Source of the DNA: Pseudomonas sp. 10-1B
GTDB taxonomy: Bacteria; Pseudomonadota; Gammaproteobacteria; Pseudomonadales; Pseudomonadaceae
DNA: 64,000 nt
Assembly (NCBI RefSeq): GCF_000935045.1
Contig: NZ_JYKS01000007.1
Span: 62,001 to 126,000 of the forward strand
Reading direction: 5' to 3'
Shown here: piece by piece, positions 30,598 to 40,418 of the stretch
How positions within the stretch are numbered: the stretch's first letter is position 1
How the letters are laid out: each line of letters begins with the position of its first letter
The notes under the pieces: model-generated
Told to the model about the DNA's origin: nothing
What the model saw: only the letters and a program-made list of their open reading frames with translations
The model's database searches: none
Made by a program: the position numbers and the translations under genes

Positions 30598-31020
30598 TCA
30601 CAGCCCGGACATCTTCTTGATCGCCCCTTTCAGGTCTTCATCCGAGCAGTCCGCACAGGTACCCTTCGGTGGCATGGCATTGATGCCGGTGATGGCCTTG
30701 GCCAGGATGCCATCCAGGCCGCCTTGGTGGTCGGCACGTTCCTTCCACGCCGCGGTATCGCCAATCTTCGGCGCACCGAGCAAGCCCGTGCCATGGCAGG
30801 CATTGCAGTGCTTGGCGATGATGTCATCCGGTGTCTTGGCCCCCCCGCCACCCGCTGCGGCGGCCACTTCCATGCCTTTGCACTCCTGGCCCTGGACGCA
30901 CACCTGGCCTACCGGCTCCAGGCGCTTGGCGATGTCATCGTTGGTCGCAGCGGTTGCGCTCATTGCCCAGAGGGCGAATACGGCTGCTGGTACGGCCAGC
31001 ATCTTCTTGATTTGGTTCAC
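30598..31020 (-). CDS. c5-type monoheme cytochrome, periplasmic
   Basis: The 140-residue precursor has a Sec signal (IKKMLAVPAAVFALWAMSATA) and one CNACHG haem-binding site, with a conserved downstream region (GAPKIGDTAAWKERA, GINAMPPKGTCADCSDEDL). The Met of AMPPKG is the expected sixth haem ligand. The CADC cysteine pair is typical of cytochrome c5, where it forms a disulfide. It probably carries electrons in the periplasm. The start is GTG at 31020, with GAGGGTG 6 nt upstream; the nearby ATG is out of frame. Confidence 0.87.
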   Translation of the reverse strand: MNQIKKMLAVPAAVFALWAMSATAATNDDIAKRLEPVGQVCVQGQECKGMEVAAAAGGGGAKTPDDIIAKHCNACHGTGLLGAPKIGDTAAWKERADHQGGLDGILAKAITGINAMPPKGTCADCSDEDLKGAIKKMSGL

Positions 31021-31156
31021 GCGAACACCCTCATGGTGGCTAATCACGCTCGCGGCCACGGATCGGCGAGCGTTGAAAAGTATAGCGGGAACCCGGAAGC
31101 CGTGAAACGACCCTACACAGGAAAGGGGTATTGCCGAATCAATGCACTGCGCTGGA

Positions 31157-31705
31157 TCAAAAGTTTGAAGGCGTCGCCGCACTGATCAGTCGCGCGGGCT
31201 GGTCGAACGGGTTGCGGAAACGGTGCGGGCGGGTGCTTTCGAAGTAGTAGCTGTCGCCTTCTTCGAGGATGAAGATCTCATTGCCCACCACCAGTTCCAA
31301 GCGGCCTTCGAGCAGGATGCCGGTTTCTTCGCCGTCATGGGTGAGCATCTCCGCGCCGGTATCGGCACCCGGTGGGTACACCTCGGTGAGAAACGCGATG
31401 GCACGGTTGGGGTGCGACTTGCCGACCAGCTTCATGGTCACCGCACCGTCCGAGATGTCGATCAGCTCATGGGCCTTGTAGACGATCTGCGTCGGGCTTT
31501 CAGGTTCCAGCTCGACCGAGAAGAACTCGACCATGGACATGGGAATGCCGCTCAGCACCTTGCGCAGCGAGCTGATCGACGGGCTCACGCTGTTCTTCTC
31601 GATCATCGAGATAGTGCTGTTGGTCACGCCGGCACGCTTGGCGAGTTCACGCTGGGACAGGCCCTTGAGCTTGCGGATGGCTTGCAGTCGTTCGCCGACG
31701 TCCAA
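31157..31705 (-). CDS. XRE-cupin regulator (PuuR-like)
   Basis: The 182-residue protein combines an N-terminal HTH (GERLQAIRKLKGLSQRELAKR, GVTNSTISMIE) with a C-terminal cupin (GAEMLTHDGEETGILLEGRL, GDSYYFESTRPHRFRN). Proteins of this design (PuuR) repress putrescine catabolism. Polyamine-type oxidase and dehydrogenase genes are present at 35536 and 41785. The start is TTG at 31705, supported by AGGAGG 8 nt upstream; no ATG is available there. Confidence 0.88.
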   Translation of the reverse strand: MDVGERLQAIRKLKGLSQRELAKRAGVTNSTISMIEKNSVSPSISSLRKVLSGIPMSMVEFFSVELEPESPTQIVYKAHELIDISDGAVTMKLVGKSHPNRAIAFLTEVYPPGADTGAEMLTHDGEETGILLEGRLELVVGNEIFILEEGDSYYFESTRPHRFRNPFDQPARLISAATPSNF

Positions 31706-31814
31706 AGCTGGAGCCTCCTGAAACGGTGGGAAAGGGGGTGGATGTGAACGATATCATGGCAATGCCGTTCAGTATTTACAACACACCGCCCCTCAACCTG
31801 TCCGCTTCAGCGTG

Positions 31815-32888
31815 TCATTCGCCGCAGTAGTCCCGCGGTACCCGCTTCAGGTTGCAGAAGATCTGGTAGGGAATGGTGCCCGCGTGGGCAGCCACGTCGC
31901 TGGCCAGCACCTGCTTGCCCCACAGTTCGACCGGGCTGCCGACGGTGGCGTGCGGCACGTCGGTCAGGTCGATGCTGAGCATGTCCATCGACACCCGGCC
32001 GATCAGTTGGGTGCGCTGGCCGGCGACCAGCACCGGGGTGCCGTTGGGCGCTTGCCGCGGGTAGCCATCGGCATAGCCCATGGCGACCACGCCAACGCGG
32101 GTTGGCCGTGGGCTGACGAACTTGGCGCCGTAGCCCACCGGTTCGCCGGCAGGCAACTCACGTATGCCGATCACCCGCGATTGCAGGGTCATCACCGGTT
32201 GCAGGCGTTGGGCTTCAGCCTGGGCCACTTCGAACGGCGTGGCGCCGTACAGCATCAGGCCTGGGCGCACCCAGTCGCTGGGCGCCTGTGGCCAACCCAG
32301 GACACCAGGCGAGTTACGCAGGCTGCACTCGGCGGCCAGGCCCTGACGGGCGGCATCGAACACGGCGATCTGCTGGGCGGTGGCGTCGGCATCCAGCTCG
32401 TCGGCACGGGCGAAGTGGCTCATCAGCACGATGCGCACGACCTTGCCGCTGGCCAGCAGGCGCCGGTAGGCATCGTGGTAATCCTTGGGGTGCAGGCCGA
32501 CGCGGTGCATGCCGCTGTCGAGCTTGAGCCAGACGGTGAGCGGCTTGTGCAGCTGGGCCTGTTCGATCGCTTCCAGCTGCCACAGCGAGTGCACCACGCA
32601 CCACAGGTCGTGCTCGGCGATCAGTGCCAACTCGCTGGCTTCGAAGAAGCCTTCCAGCAGCAGCACCGGGGCCTTGATACCGGCGGCGCGCAGCTCCAGT
32701 GCCTCTTCGATGCAGGCCACGGCAAAGCCGTCGGCTTCGGCCTCCAAGGCCAGGGCGCAGCGCACGGCGCCATGGCCGTAGGCATCGGCCTTGATCACGG
32801 CGAGGGCTTTGGCACCGGTCAGTTCACGGGCCAGACGGTAGTTGTGGCGCAGGGCCTGGAGGTCGATCAGGGCGCGGGCGGGACGCAT
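31815..32888 (-). CDS. dadX: Alanine racemase, catabolic (DadX)
   Basis: The 357-residue PLP enzyme interconverts L- and D-alanine. The PLP lysine is Lys33 in [24 protein letters not shown] and [12 protein letters not shown] are further family motifs. It lies downstream of dadA on the same strand. The dadA-dadX pair with divergent dadR is the catabolic L-alanine system: DadX makes D-alanine for DadA. A cell-wall role cannot be excluded. Confidence 0.94.
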   Translation of the reverse strand: MRPARALIDLQALRHNYRLARELTGAKALAVIKADAYGHGAVRCALALEAEADGFAVACIEEALELRAAGIKAPVLLLEGFFEASELALIAEHDLWCVVHSLWQLEAIEQAQLHKPLTVWLKLDSGMHRVGLHPKDYHDAYRRLLASGKVVRIVLMSHFARADELDADATAQQIAVFDAARQGLAAECSLRNSPGVLGWPQAPSDWVRPGLMLYGATPFEVAQAEAQRLQPVMTLQSRVIGIRELPAGEPVGYGAKFVSPRPTRVGVVAMGYADGYPRQAPNGTPVLVAGQRTQLIGRVSMDMLSIDLTDVPHATVGSPVELWGKQVLASDVAAHAGTIPYQIFCNLKRVPRDYCGE

Positions 32889-32932
32889 GGCGGCTGCCTT
32901 ATGGTGGTTCGGGTTGAAATCGGTGTTGGATT

Positions 32933-33030
32933 TTTCGCGGGCTTGCCCGCTCCCACAGGTACTGCACAGCTTTCAACAGCTATGGTGTTCCTGTGGGAGC
33001 GGGCGAGCCCGCGAAAGGGCCGGCACAGGC
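32933..33030. repeat. REP pair
   Basis: The inverted copies CGCGGGCTTGCCCGCTCCCAC and GTGGGAGCGGGCGAGCCCGC lie between dadA and dadX and could attenuate or stabilise the operon mRNA. Confidence 0.9.
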
Positions 33031-33034
33031 GAAC

Positions 33035-34339
33035 TTACTGCTGATGAGCCGGCGCAGCCTGCCCGTGCTTGGCCACTTCCGGGCTGTTGCCATAACGGGA
33101 AATGTCCAGGCCTTCGGCACTGATCTGCGGCTTCTTGCGCGCAATCAGGTCGGCCAGCAGGCGACCGGAACCGCACGCCATGGTCCAGCCCAACGTACCG
33201 TGACCGGTGTTCAGGAACAGGTTGCGGAACGCTGTGGCACCAACGATCGGGGTACCGTCCGGGGTCGCCGGGCGCAGGCCGGTCCAGAAGCTGGCCTGGC
33301 TCAGGTCACCGCCGCGAGGATAAAGGTCGTTGACGATCATCTCCAGCGTTTCGCGCCGACGCGGGTTCAGCGACAGGTCAAAGCCGGCGATTTCAGCCAT
33401 GCCGCCCACACGGATGCGGTTGTCGAAACGAGTGATCGCGACCTTGTAGGTCTCGTCGAGAATGGTCGAAGTCGGGGCCATGTCGCCGTTGGTGATCGGC
33501 ACGGTCAGCGAGTAGCCTTTCAACGGGTACACCGGCGCCTTGATGCCCAGCGGCTTGAGCATCTGCGGCGAGTAGCTGCCCAGCGCCAGCACGTAGCGGT
33601 CGGCGGTTTCCAACTTGCCGTCGATCCACACGCCGTTGATGCGGTCGCCCGCGAAGTCCAGGCGCTGGATGTCCTGGCCGAAGCGGAACTCCACGCCCAG
33701 CTTCACCGCCATGTCAGCCAGCTTGGTAGTGAACAGCTGGCAGTCGCCAGTCTGGTCGTTGGGCAGGCGCAGGGCACCGGCCAGGATGTCTTTCACCCCA
33801 GCCAGGGCCGGTTCGACGCGGGCGATGCCGTCGCGGTCGAGCAGCTCGTAAGGCACGCCGGACTGCTCGAGCACGGCAATGTCCTTGGCCGCGGCATCCA
33901 CCTGAGCCTGGGTACGGAACAGCTGGGTGGTACCCAGGCTGCGGTTTTCGTAGGCGATGCCGGTTTCGGCGCGCAGCTCGTCGAGGCAGTCACGGCTGTA
34001 CTCGGACAGGCGCACCATGCGCTCCTTGTTCACCGCATAGCGGCTGGCAGTGCAGTTGCGCAGCATCTGCGCCATCCACAGGTACTGGTCGACGTCGCCG
34101 GTGAGCTTGATGGCCAGCGGGGCGTGGCGCTCCAGCAGCCACTTGATGGCCTTCAGCGGCACGCCTGGGGCAGCCCAGGGCGAGGCATAGCCGGGCGAGA
34201 TCTGGCCAGCGTTGGCAAAGCTGGTTTCCATGGCCACCGCCGGCTGGCGGTCGACCACCGTGACTTCGAAACCTTGCCGGGCCAGATAGTAGGCACTGGC
34301 GGTTCCGATTACACCACTACCAAGTACCAGAACTCGCAT
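33035..34339 (-). CDS. dadA: D-amino acid dehydrogenase DadA
   Basis: The 434-residue FAD enzyme oxidises D-alanine and other D-amino acids to 2-oxo acids, passing electrons to the respiratory chain. It starts with [20 protein letters not shown] (the FAD-binding fold) and ends with [20 protein letters not shown], typical of DadA. It is divergent from dadR, 156 nt away. Confidence 0.95.
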   Translation of the reverse strand: MRVLVLGSGVIGTASAYYLARQGFEVTVVDRQPAVAMETSFANAGQISPGYASPWAAPGVPLKAIKWLLERHAPLAIKLTGDVDQYLWMAQMLRNCTASRYAVNKERMVRLSEYSRDCLDELRAETGIAYENRSLGTTQLFRTQAQVDAAAKDIAVLEQSGVPYELLDRDGIARVEPALAGVKDILAGALRLPNDQTGDCQLFTTKLADMAVKLGVEFRFGQDIQRLDFAGDRINGVWIDGKLETADRYVLALGSYSPQMLKPLGIKAPVYPLKGYSLTVPITNGDMAPTSTILDETYKVAITRFDNRIRVGGMAEIAGFDLSLNPRRRETLEMIVNDLYPRGGDLSQASFWTGLRPATPDGTPIVGATAFRNLFLNTGHGTLGWTMACGSGRLLADLIARKKPQISAEGLDISRYGNSPEVAKHGQAAPAHQQ

Positions 34340-34495
34340 CGTTTTATCCCTCGCACGCGGCGCGCCGCAGACTTTTATTGAAATGGCATGAATGGGCGCA
34401 GTATAGGAATTTGAGGGCAGTGCAATTCACTATATAAAAGCCTATTATTGGCGAGAATTCTCGGCGAAATCGCCTTTCACGGAGGGGCATCCCCT

Positions 34496-34984
34496 ATGAG
34501 AACCCAGCACCAGAGCAAGCGTGAACTGGACAAGATCGACCGTAACATCCTGCGTATCCTGCAGAATGACGGGCGTATTTCCTTCACCGAACTGGGCGAG
34601 AAAGTTGGGCTTTCCACCACCCCTTGCACCGAGCGGGTCCGCCGCCTGGAGCGCGAGGGCATCATCATGGGCTACAACGCCCGACTGAACCCGCAGCACC
34701 TCAAGGGCAGCCTGCTGGTGTTCGTGGAAATCAGCCTGGACTACAAGTCGGGCGACACCTTCGAGGAGTTCCGCCGTGCGGTGTTGAAGCTGCCCCACGT
34801 GCTGGAATGCCACCTGGTTTCAGGCGACTTCGACTATCTGGTGAAGGCACGTATTTCGGAGATGGCCTCGTACCGCAAGCTGCTTGGCGACATCCTGCTG
34901 AAGCTGCCACACGTGCGCGAATCGAAGAGCTACATCGTGATGGAGGAAGTGAAAGAGAGCCTCTGCCTGCCGATCCCGGACTGA
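34496..34984 (+). CDS. dadR: Lrp/AsnC-family regulator DadR
   Basis: The 162-residue protein has the Lrp HTH (LDKIDRNILRILQNDGRISF, TELGEKVGLSTTPCTERV) and the RAM ligand-binding domain (GSLLVFVEISLDY, HVLECHLVSGDFDYLVKAR). It is divergent from dadA; in P. aeruginosa this regulator activates dadAX with L-alanine as effector. GGAGG precedes the ATG at 34496. bkdR-type Lrp proteins are similar, but the location favours DadR. Confidence 0.93.
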   Translation: MRTQHQSKRELDKIDRNILRILQNDGRISFTELGEKVGLSTTPCTERVRRLEREGIIMGYNARLNPQHLKGSLLVFVEISLDYKSGDTFEEFRRAVLKLPHVLECHLVSGDFDYLVKARISEMASYRKLLGDILLKLPHVRESKSYIVMEEVKESLCLPIPD

Positions 34985-34986
34985 GG

Positions 34987-35340
34987 CTAGACCAGTACCT
35001 GGCGGGTGGTGGCGATGAACTGGTGAACGAGCTGCTCGGCGGCAGGGTCGATCATCGGTTCAGGGCCCCGGCCACGGGGGCAGGCCATGCGCGGGGTGGT
35101 GCCGAACAGGCGGCAGATCATCGGCCGCTCTTCATACACCGTGCAGCCGTTGGGGGCCAGGTGCACGCAGTCCAGGCGCTCCAGGGCGGCGTCCTGCTCG
35201 GCCTGGGACTTGCGCGGCAGGCGGGCCATTTCTTCCGCCGAGGTGGTGACCGGGCCGCAGCAGTCGTGGCAGCCGGGTTCGCACTCGAAGGAGGGGATGA
35301 GTTCGCGCAGGAAGTGGATCTTGTGGCGGTTGCAGGACAT
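34987..35340 (-). CDS. YkgJ family cysteine-cluster protein
   Basis: The 117-residue protein carries the cysteine pattern of the CxxCxxCC family: FECEPGCHDCCGPV, then CVHLAPNGCTVYEERPMICR and a later MACPRG. It probably binds zinc or an Fe-S cluster; function is unknown. The ATG at 35340 is preferred to a TTG 12 nt upstream. It is convergent with dadR, leaving 2 nt between stops. Confidence 0.87.
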   Translation of the reverse strand: MSCNRHKIHFLRELIPSFECEPGCHDCCGPVTTSAEEMARLPRKSQAEQDAALERLDCVHLAPNGCTVYEERPMICRLFGTTPRMACPRGRGPEPMIDPAAEQLVHQFIATTRQVLV

Positions 35341-35375
35341 GGCTGGGTACAAAGCTAAGAGATTGGCTGGATTAT

Positions 35376-35473
35376 AGGCCGATTCGCGGGTAAACCCGCT
35401 CCCACAGGTACACCGCTGGTCTCAGCCATTGCACAGATCCTGTGGGAGCTGGCTTGCCGGCGATGGGGCCGGT
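35376..35473. repeat. REP pair, mixed types
   Basis: CGCGGGTAAACCCGCTCCCAC is paired with GTGGGAGCTGGCTTGCCGGC, between divergent genes. Confidence 0.88.
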
Positions 35474-35535
35474 TGCCCACCCCAGAGCCCCGGCTTATCC
35501 TCCTCCCCTAGCCCACCAGCCTCAGGACCGACTCA

Positions 35536-36828
35536 ATGATCCACAGCGCGCAGCACGCCGCCTCCTACTACGCCGCCAGCAGCGCGCCACACCCCGACCA
35601 CTCCTTCCTGCAAGGCGAACACAGCGCCGATGTATGTATCGTCGGCGGCGGCTACTCAGGCCTGAACACCGCCATCGAACTGGCCGAACGCGGCTTTTCG
35701 GTCATCCTACTGGAAGCCCGCAAGCTCGGCTGGGGCGCCAGCGGGCGCAATGGCGGGCAGCTGATCCGCGGTGTCGGCCACGGCCTGGAGCAGTTCCTGC
35801 CGGTCATTGGCGAAGAAGGCGTACGCAGCATGAAGCTGATGGGCCTGGAGGCCGTGCAAATCGTCCGCGAACGGGTCGAAAAGCATGCCATCGCCTGCGA
35901 CCTGACCTGGGGCTACTGCGACCTGGCCAACAAGCCCGCCGAGCTACTGGGCTTTGCCGAAGACGCCGAAGAGCTGCGCAGCCTCGGTTACCAACACGAA
36001 CTGCGCCTGGTCGGCAAGGACGATATCCACAGTGTGGTCGGCGCCGACTGCTATGTGGGTGGGCTGGTCGACATGGGCTCCGGGCACCTGCATCCGCTCA
36101 ACCTCGCCCTTGGCGAAGCGGCCGTGGCCAGCAGCCTGGGCGTGAAGCTGTTCGAGCAATCCGAGGTCACCCGCATCGACTACGGCGCCGAAGTGCAGGT
36201 GCACACTGCCCAGGGCCGGGTGCGCGCCAAGACCCTGGTGCTGTGCTGCAACGCCTACCACAACGACCTCAACCGCGAGCTGGGCGGCAAGGTGCTACCT
36301 GCCGGCAGCTACATCATCGCCACCGAGCCACTGGGTGAAGAACGCGCCCGCGCGCTGTTGCCGCAGAACATGGCGGTGTGCGACCAGCGCGTGGCGCTGG
36401 ACTACTACCGCCTTTCTGCCGACCAGCGCCTGTTGTTCGGCGGTGCCTGTCACTATTCAGGCCGAGACCCGAAGGACATCGCCGCCTACATGCGGCCGAA
36501 GATGCTCAAGGTATTCCCGGAGCTGGCTGACGTGCGCATCGATTACCAGTGGGGCGGCATGATCGGCATCGGCGCCAACCGCCTGCCGCAGGTCGGCCGC
36601 CTGGCCAGCCAGCCGAACGTGTATTACGCCCAGGCCTACTCGGGCCATGGGCTCAACGCCACCCACCTGGCCGCGCGCCTGCTGGGCGAAGCCATCAGCG
36701 GCCAGGAAAGCGGACGTTTCGACCTGTTCGCCAAGGTGCCACACATCACCTTCCCCGGCGGCAAGCACCTGCGCTCGCCGCTGCTGGCGTTGGGGATGTT
36801 GTGGCACAGGCTCAAAGAGCTGATCTAA
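35536..36828 (+). CDS. FAD-dependent oxidase, gamma-glutamylputrescine oxidoreductase-like (PuuB/PauB)
   Basis: The 430-residue DAO-family protein has the FAD fold ADVCIVGGGYSGLNTAIELA, then GWGASGRNGGQLIRGVG (possible flavin contact region) and the C-terminal YYAQAYSGHGLNATHLAARL. The best-studied relatives oxidise gamma-glutamylated putrescine or other polyamines to aldehydes. A PuuC/KauB-type dehydrogenase that would handle such aldehydes is at 41785-43278 and a PuuR-like regulator at 31157. The substrate is inferred. Confidence 0.87.
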   Translation: MIHSAQHAASYYAASSAPHPDHSFLQGEHSADVCIVGGGYSGLNTAIELAERGFSVILLEARKLGWGASGRNGGQLIRGVGHGLEQFLPVIGEEGVRSMKLMGLEAVQIVRERVEKHAIACDLTWGYCDLANKPAELLGFAEDAEELRSLGYQHELRLVGKDDIHSVVGADCYVGGLVDMGSGHLHPLNLALGEAAVASSLGVKLFEQSEVTRIDYGAEVQVHTAQGRVRAKTLVLCCNAYHNDLNRELGGKVLPAGSYIIATEPLGEERARALLPQNMAVCDQRVALDYYRLSADQRLLFGGACHYSGRDPKDIAAYMRPKMLKVFPELADVRIDYQWGGMIGIGANRLPQVGRLASQPNVYYAQAYSGHGLNATHLAARLLGEAISGQESGRFDLFAKVPHITFPGGKHLRSPLLALGMLWHRLKELI

Positions 36829-36843
36829 AAGTCCACACCATCC

Positions 36844-36933
36844 TTGTGGGAGCGGGTTTACCCGCGAACACCGGCGAAGCCGGTGCCATCCACCGAGGCG
36901 CCTGCTTCGCGGGTGAACCCGCTCCCACAGGGA
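36844..36933. repeat. REP pair, GGTTTACCC variant
   Basis: GTGGGAGCGGGTTTACCCGC and GCGGGTGAACCCGCTCCCAC enclose ACCGGCGAAGCCGGTGCCATCC, between convergent genes. Confidence 0.9.
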
Positions 36934-36962
36934 TGGTGCAAGCTTCCAATCTGCAGTAAGCC

Positions 36963-37193
36963 TCAGTCTTTCCAGAAGGGTTTGCGCCCTTCTGTACGGG
37001 CCTGCTCCCAGCTCAGCCCGACATCGCGCAACTCGTCATCGGTCAACTGCAACAGCGCCCTGCGGGTATGCCAGCGGTGCAGCATCAGCCCCCAACGCCC
37101 CAGTCCCGCCGGCGCATCGAACACCTTGGCCTGCTGCCCGGCTTCCATTTCCTTGGCCAACAGTTGCAAGCGCGCATCGCTCATGCCACCCAT
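36963..37193 (-). CDS. DUF1127 family small protein
   Basis: The 76-residue protein ends with the DUF1127/YjiS domain: LMLHRWHTRRALLQLTDDELRDVGLSWEQARTE is spread across its last 45 residues, rich in Arg and Leu. Small DUF1127 proteins influence RNA binding and metabolism in other bacteria; the role here is unknown. The start at 37193 is chosen because GGAGG lies 8 nt upstream. It is divergent from the MocR gene. Confidence 0.85.
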   Translation of the reverse strand: MGGMSDARLQLLAKEMEAGQQAKVFDAPAGLGRWGLMLHRWHTRRALLQLTDDELRDVGLSWEQARTEGRKPFWKD

Positions 37194-37251
37194 CGCCGCA
37201 TCCTCCATTCAGTTGATACCGTGGAGAAAGCATGCACGTCGGCAGCATCGG

Positions 37252-37319
37252 CAATACAGATCCAATACAGCCTTATTATTCCCATACAGAATTGGCCGTC
37301 GGCCGACTGAATGCTGTAT
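37252..37319. promoter_or_regulatory. Putative MocR operator repeats
   Basis: ATACAG occurs at 37254-37259, 37265-37270 and 37284-37289, the first two within CAATACAG direct repeats spaced 11 nt (one helical turn). The inverse CTGTAT lies at 37314-37319. The array sits between the divergent DUF1127 and MocR genes and suits autoregulation by a GntR/MocR dimer. Confidence 0.55.
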
Positions 37320-37370
37320 TTTCATGGCAACTGTACCGGTCGCTATGCCATTGCAGCGCAGGAGTATGCC

Positions 37371-38801
37371 GTGACCCTCTACCTGAACCTCGCCGAACTG
37401 CTCGGCACCCGCATCGAGCAGGGCCTCTACCGCCCCGGCCAGCGCCTGCCGTCGGTGCGCGCCCTGAGCGTGGAGCACGGGGTCAGCTTGAGCACCGTGC
37501 AGCAGGCCTATCGCATGCTGGAAGACAGCGGCATGGTCTCGCCACGGCCCAAGTCCGGCTACTTCGTCAGCGACCACCGCCAACTACCTGCCCTGCCCGC
37601 CGTCAGCCGCCCGGCCCAGCGCCCGGTGGATATCTCGCAATGGGAACAGGTGCTGGAACTGGTGCGCAGCACCCCACGCCAGGACGTGGTCCAGCTCGGC
37701 CGTGGCATGCCCGACATCGACAGCCCTACCCTCAAGCCGCTGCTGCGCAGCCTGGCGCAACTGAGCCGGCGGCAAGACATGCCCGGCCTGTACTACGACA
37801 ATATCCATGGCAACCTGGCCCTGCGCGAGCAGGTGGCCCGGCTGATGCTCGACTCTGGCTGCCGCCTGGGCCCGGCCGACCTGGTGATCACCACCGGCTG
37901 CCATGAAGCGCTGTCGTGCAGCATCCGCGCGGTCTGCGAGCCAGGCGACATCGTCGCGGTCGACTCGCCCAGCTTCCACGGTGCCATGCAAACCCTCAAG
38001 GGCCTGGGCATGAAAGCGCTGGAGATCCCCACCGACCCGGTCACCGGCATCAGCCTGGAAGCGCTGGAGCTGGCCCTGGAGCAGTGGCCGATCAAGCTCA
38101 TCCAGATCACCCCCAGCTGCAACAACCCGCTCGGCTACATCATGCCCGAGGCGCGCAAGAAGGCCCTGCTTAGCCTGGCCCAGCGCTATGACGTGGCGAT
38201 CCTGGAAGACGATGTGTACGGCGACCTGGCCTACACCTACCCGCGTCCGCGCACCCTCAAGTCGTTCGACGACGATGGCCGCGTGCTGCTCTGCAGTTCG
38301 TTCTCCAAGACCCTCGCCCCTGGCTTGCGGGTCGGCTGGGTGGCACCCGGGCGCTACCTGGAGCGAGTGCTGCACATGAAGTACATAAGCACCGGCAGCA
38401 GCGCCAGCCAGCCGCAACTGGCGATCGCCGACTTCATCGCCGGTGGCCACTACCAGCCCCACGTGCGGCGCATGCGCAGCCAGTACCAGCGTGGCCGCGA
38501 CCTGATGAGCGCCTGGGTGACCCGCTACTTCCCGGCTGGCACCCGGGTCAGCCGGCCCCAGGGCGGCTTCATGCTGTGGGTGGAATTACCCGAACATTTC
38601 GATACGCTGCGGCTGAACCGCGCTTTACTGGAGCAGGACGTACAGGTTGCCGTGGGCAGCATCTTTTCGGCCTCGGGGAAGTTCCGCCACTGTTTGCGCA
38701 TGAACTTCGCCGCGCGGCCGACGCCGCAGATCGAAGCCGCGGTGCGCAAGGTAGGTGAAACCGCCCTTCGTCTACTGGATGAAGAAAGCGCCGACGCGTA
38801 A
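37371..38801 (+). CDS. MocR-type (GntR-HTH/aminotransferase) regulator
   Basis: The 476-residue protein fuses a GntR winged helix (GLYRPGQRLPSVRALSVEHG, VSLSTVQQAYRMLEDSG) to a fold-type-I PLP aminotransferase domain (about 100-470) with CNNPLGYIM, ILEDDVYGDLAY and the PLP lysine in CSSFSKTLAPGLRVGW. MocR proteins use PLP as a sensor and control amino acid, polyamine or vitamin B6 genes. GTG at 37371 is preferred because GGAG lies 6 nt before it; an ATG at 37311 would sit within the operator repeats. Confidence 0.88.
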   Translation: MTLYLNLAELLGTRIEQGLYRPGQRLPSVRALSVEHGVSLSTVQQAYRMLEDSGMVSPRPKSGYFVSDHRQLPALPAVSRPAQRPVDISQWEQVLELVRSTPRQDVVQLGRGMPDIDSPTLKPLLRSLAQLSRRQDMPGLYYDNIHGNLALREQVARLMLDSGCRLGPADLVITTGCHEALSCSIRAVCEPGDIVAVDSPSFHGAMQTLKGLGMKALEIPTDPVTGISLEALELALEQWPIKLIQITPSCNNPLGYIMPEARKKALLSLAQRYDVAILEDDVYGDLAYTYPRPRTLKSFDDDGRVLLCSSFSKTLAPGLRVGWVAPGRYLERVLHMKYISTGSSASQPQLAIADFIAGGHYQPHVRRMRSQYQRGRDLMSAWVTRYFPAGTRVSRPQGGFMLWVELPEHFDTLRLNRALLEQDVQVAVGSIFSASGKFRHCLRMNFAARPTPQIEAAVRKVGETALRLLDEESADA

Positions 38802-38862
38802 CTTTGCGCCGCCCGCCACGGTCCAACCCCTTGAAGCCTCTGCCGCACAGGACGATCCACTC

Positions 38863-40416
38863 TTGAGACTCCAGCGAGCCCTGCCTCTGCTGCTGGTGCT
38901 GCTGTTCGGCCTTGCCGGCTGTGCCAGCGTCAGCGTGCCCCGCGAAACCAGCCAGGCGCTGCCCGCCAACGACTCGGCCTTCGGCCGCTCGGTGCTGCGC
39001 CAGGCCGCGCCCTACGGCGGCCGCTCGGGCTTTCGCCTGCTGCCCAACAGCAATGAAGCGTTCCGCGCCCGCGCCGAACTGATCCGCAACGCCCAGGCCA
39101 GCATCGACCTGCAGTACTACATCGTCCACGACGGCCTCAGCACCCGCGCGCTGGTGCATGAACTGCTGCGCGCCGCCGACCGTGGCGTACGCGTGCGCAT
39201 CCTGCTCGACGACACCACCAGCGACGGCCTGGACACCATCATGGGTACCCTCGATGCCCACCCGAACATCCATATCCGCGTGTTCAACCCGCTGCACCTG
39301 GGCCGCAGCACGGGGGTGACGCGCACCGTCGGCCGGCTGTTCAACCTGTCGCGCCAGCACCGACGCATGCACAACAAACTGTTCCTGGTGGACAACAGCA
39401 TGGCCATCGTCGGCGGGCGCAACCTGGGCGACGAGTATTTCGATGCCGAGCCCAACCTCAACTTCACCGACATCGACCTGCTGGGCGTCGGCCCTGTGGC
39501 CGAGCAGCTCGGGCACAGCTTCGACCAGTACTGGAACAGCGCCCTGAGCCGGCCGATTGGCGACTACCTCTGGCACCAGCCGGATGCCGCCGACCTGCGC
39601 GCAAGCCGTCACCGCCTGGAAGTGTCCCTGGCCGAGGCGCGGAGCAAGCACAAAGCCCTGTATGACCGCTTGATGGCCTACCAGGCGCAGCCACGCCTGG
39701 ATGTGTGGCGCAACGAGCTGATCTGGGCTCACGCCCAAGCGCTGTGGGATGCGCCGAGCAAGGTGCTGGCCGACGACGAACCGGATCCGCAGTTGCTCAT
39801 GACCCAGCAGTTGGCGCCTGACCTGCGCAACCTGAAGCACGAGCTGATTCTGGTGTCAGCTTACTTCGTACCCGGTGAGTCCGGCCTGTTGTACCTGACC
39901 CACAGCGCCGACGCGGGCATTTCGGTAAAGCTGTTGACCAACTCGCTGGAAGCCACCGACGTGCCGGCGGTGCACGGTGGCTACGCGCCCTATCGGCGGG
40001 CGCTGCTGGAGCATGGCGTGCAGTTGTACGAGCTGCGCCGTCAGCCTGGGGACCCGAGTGCCGGGCGCCTGAGCTACCGGGGTAGCTCCGATTCCAGCCT
40101 GCATAGCAAGGCTATCGTGCTCGACCGGCGCAAGACCTTCATTGGCTCGTTCAACTTCGACCCGCGCTCGGTGCTGTGGAACACCGAGGTCGGGATAATG
40201 GTGGACAGCCCGGAATTGGCCGAATACACCCGCGAGCTGGCGATACAAGGTATGGCGCCGGCGTTGAGTTACCAGGTGAAGCTGGTGGGCGGCAAACTGG
40301 TCTGGGCGACCGAAGACAATGGCCGGCGGCATATGCTGACCTCTGAGCCAGGCGGGATATGGCGCCGGTTCAATGCCTGGATCAGCAAGGCGGTTGGCTT
40401 GGAGAAGATGCTGTAG
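38863..40416 (+). CDS. Phospholipase D-family lipoprotein (cardiolipin synthase-like)
   Basis: Two HKD motifs identify the PLD superfamily: HNKLFLVDNSMAIVGGRN and HSKAIVLDRRKTFIGSFNFD. The N-terminus RLQRALPLLLVLLFGLAGC is a lipoprotein signal with lipobox LAGC. To place that signal at the N-terminus, TTG at 38863 is taken as start (517 aa); upstream in-frame ATGs at 38755 or 38779 would give an internal signal and overlap the MocR gene. It may act on phospholipids or cardiolipin at the envelope; activity is inferred from family. Confidence 0.8.
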   Translation: MRLQRALPLLLVLLFGLAGCASVSVPRETSQALPANDSAFGRSVLRQAAPYGGRSGFRLLPNSNEAFRARAELIRNAQASIDLQYYIVHDGLSTRALVHELLRAADRGVRVRILLDDTTSDGLDTIMGTLDAHPNIHIRVFNPLHLGRSTGVTRTVGRLFNLSRQHRRMHNKLFLVDNSMAIVGGRNLGDEYFDAEPNLNFTDIDLLGVGPVAEQLGHSFDQYWNSALSRPIGDYLWHQPDAADLRASRHRLEVSLAEARSKHKALYDRLMAYQAQPRLDVWRNELIWAHAQALWDAPSKVLADDEPDPQLLMTQQLAPDLRNLKHELILVSAYFVPGESGLLYLTHSADAGISVKLLTNSLEATDVPAVHGGYAPYRRALLEHGVQLYELRRQPGDPSAGRLSYRGSSDSSLHSKAIVLDRRKTFIGSFNFDPRSVLWNTEVGIMVDSPELAEYTRELAIQGMAPALSYQVKLVGGKLVWATEDNGRRHMLTSEPGGIWRRFNAWISKAVGLEKML

Positions 40417-40418
40417 CT

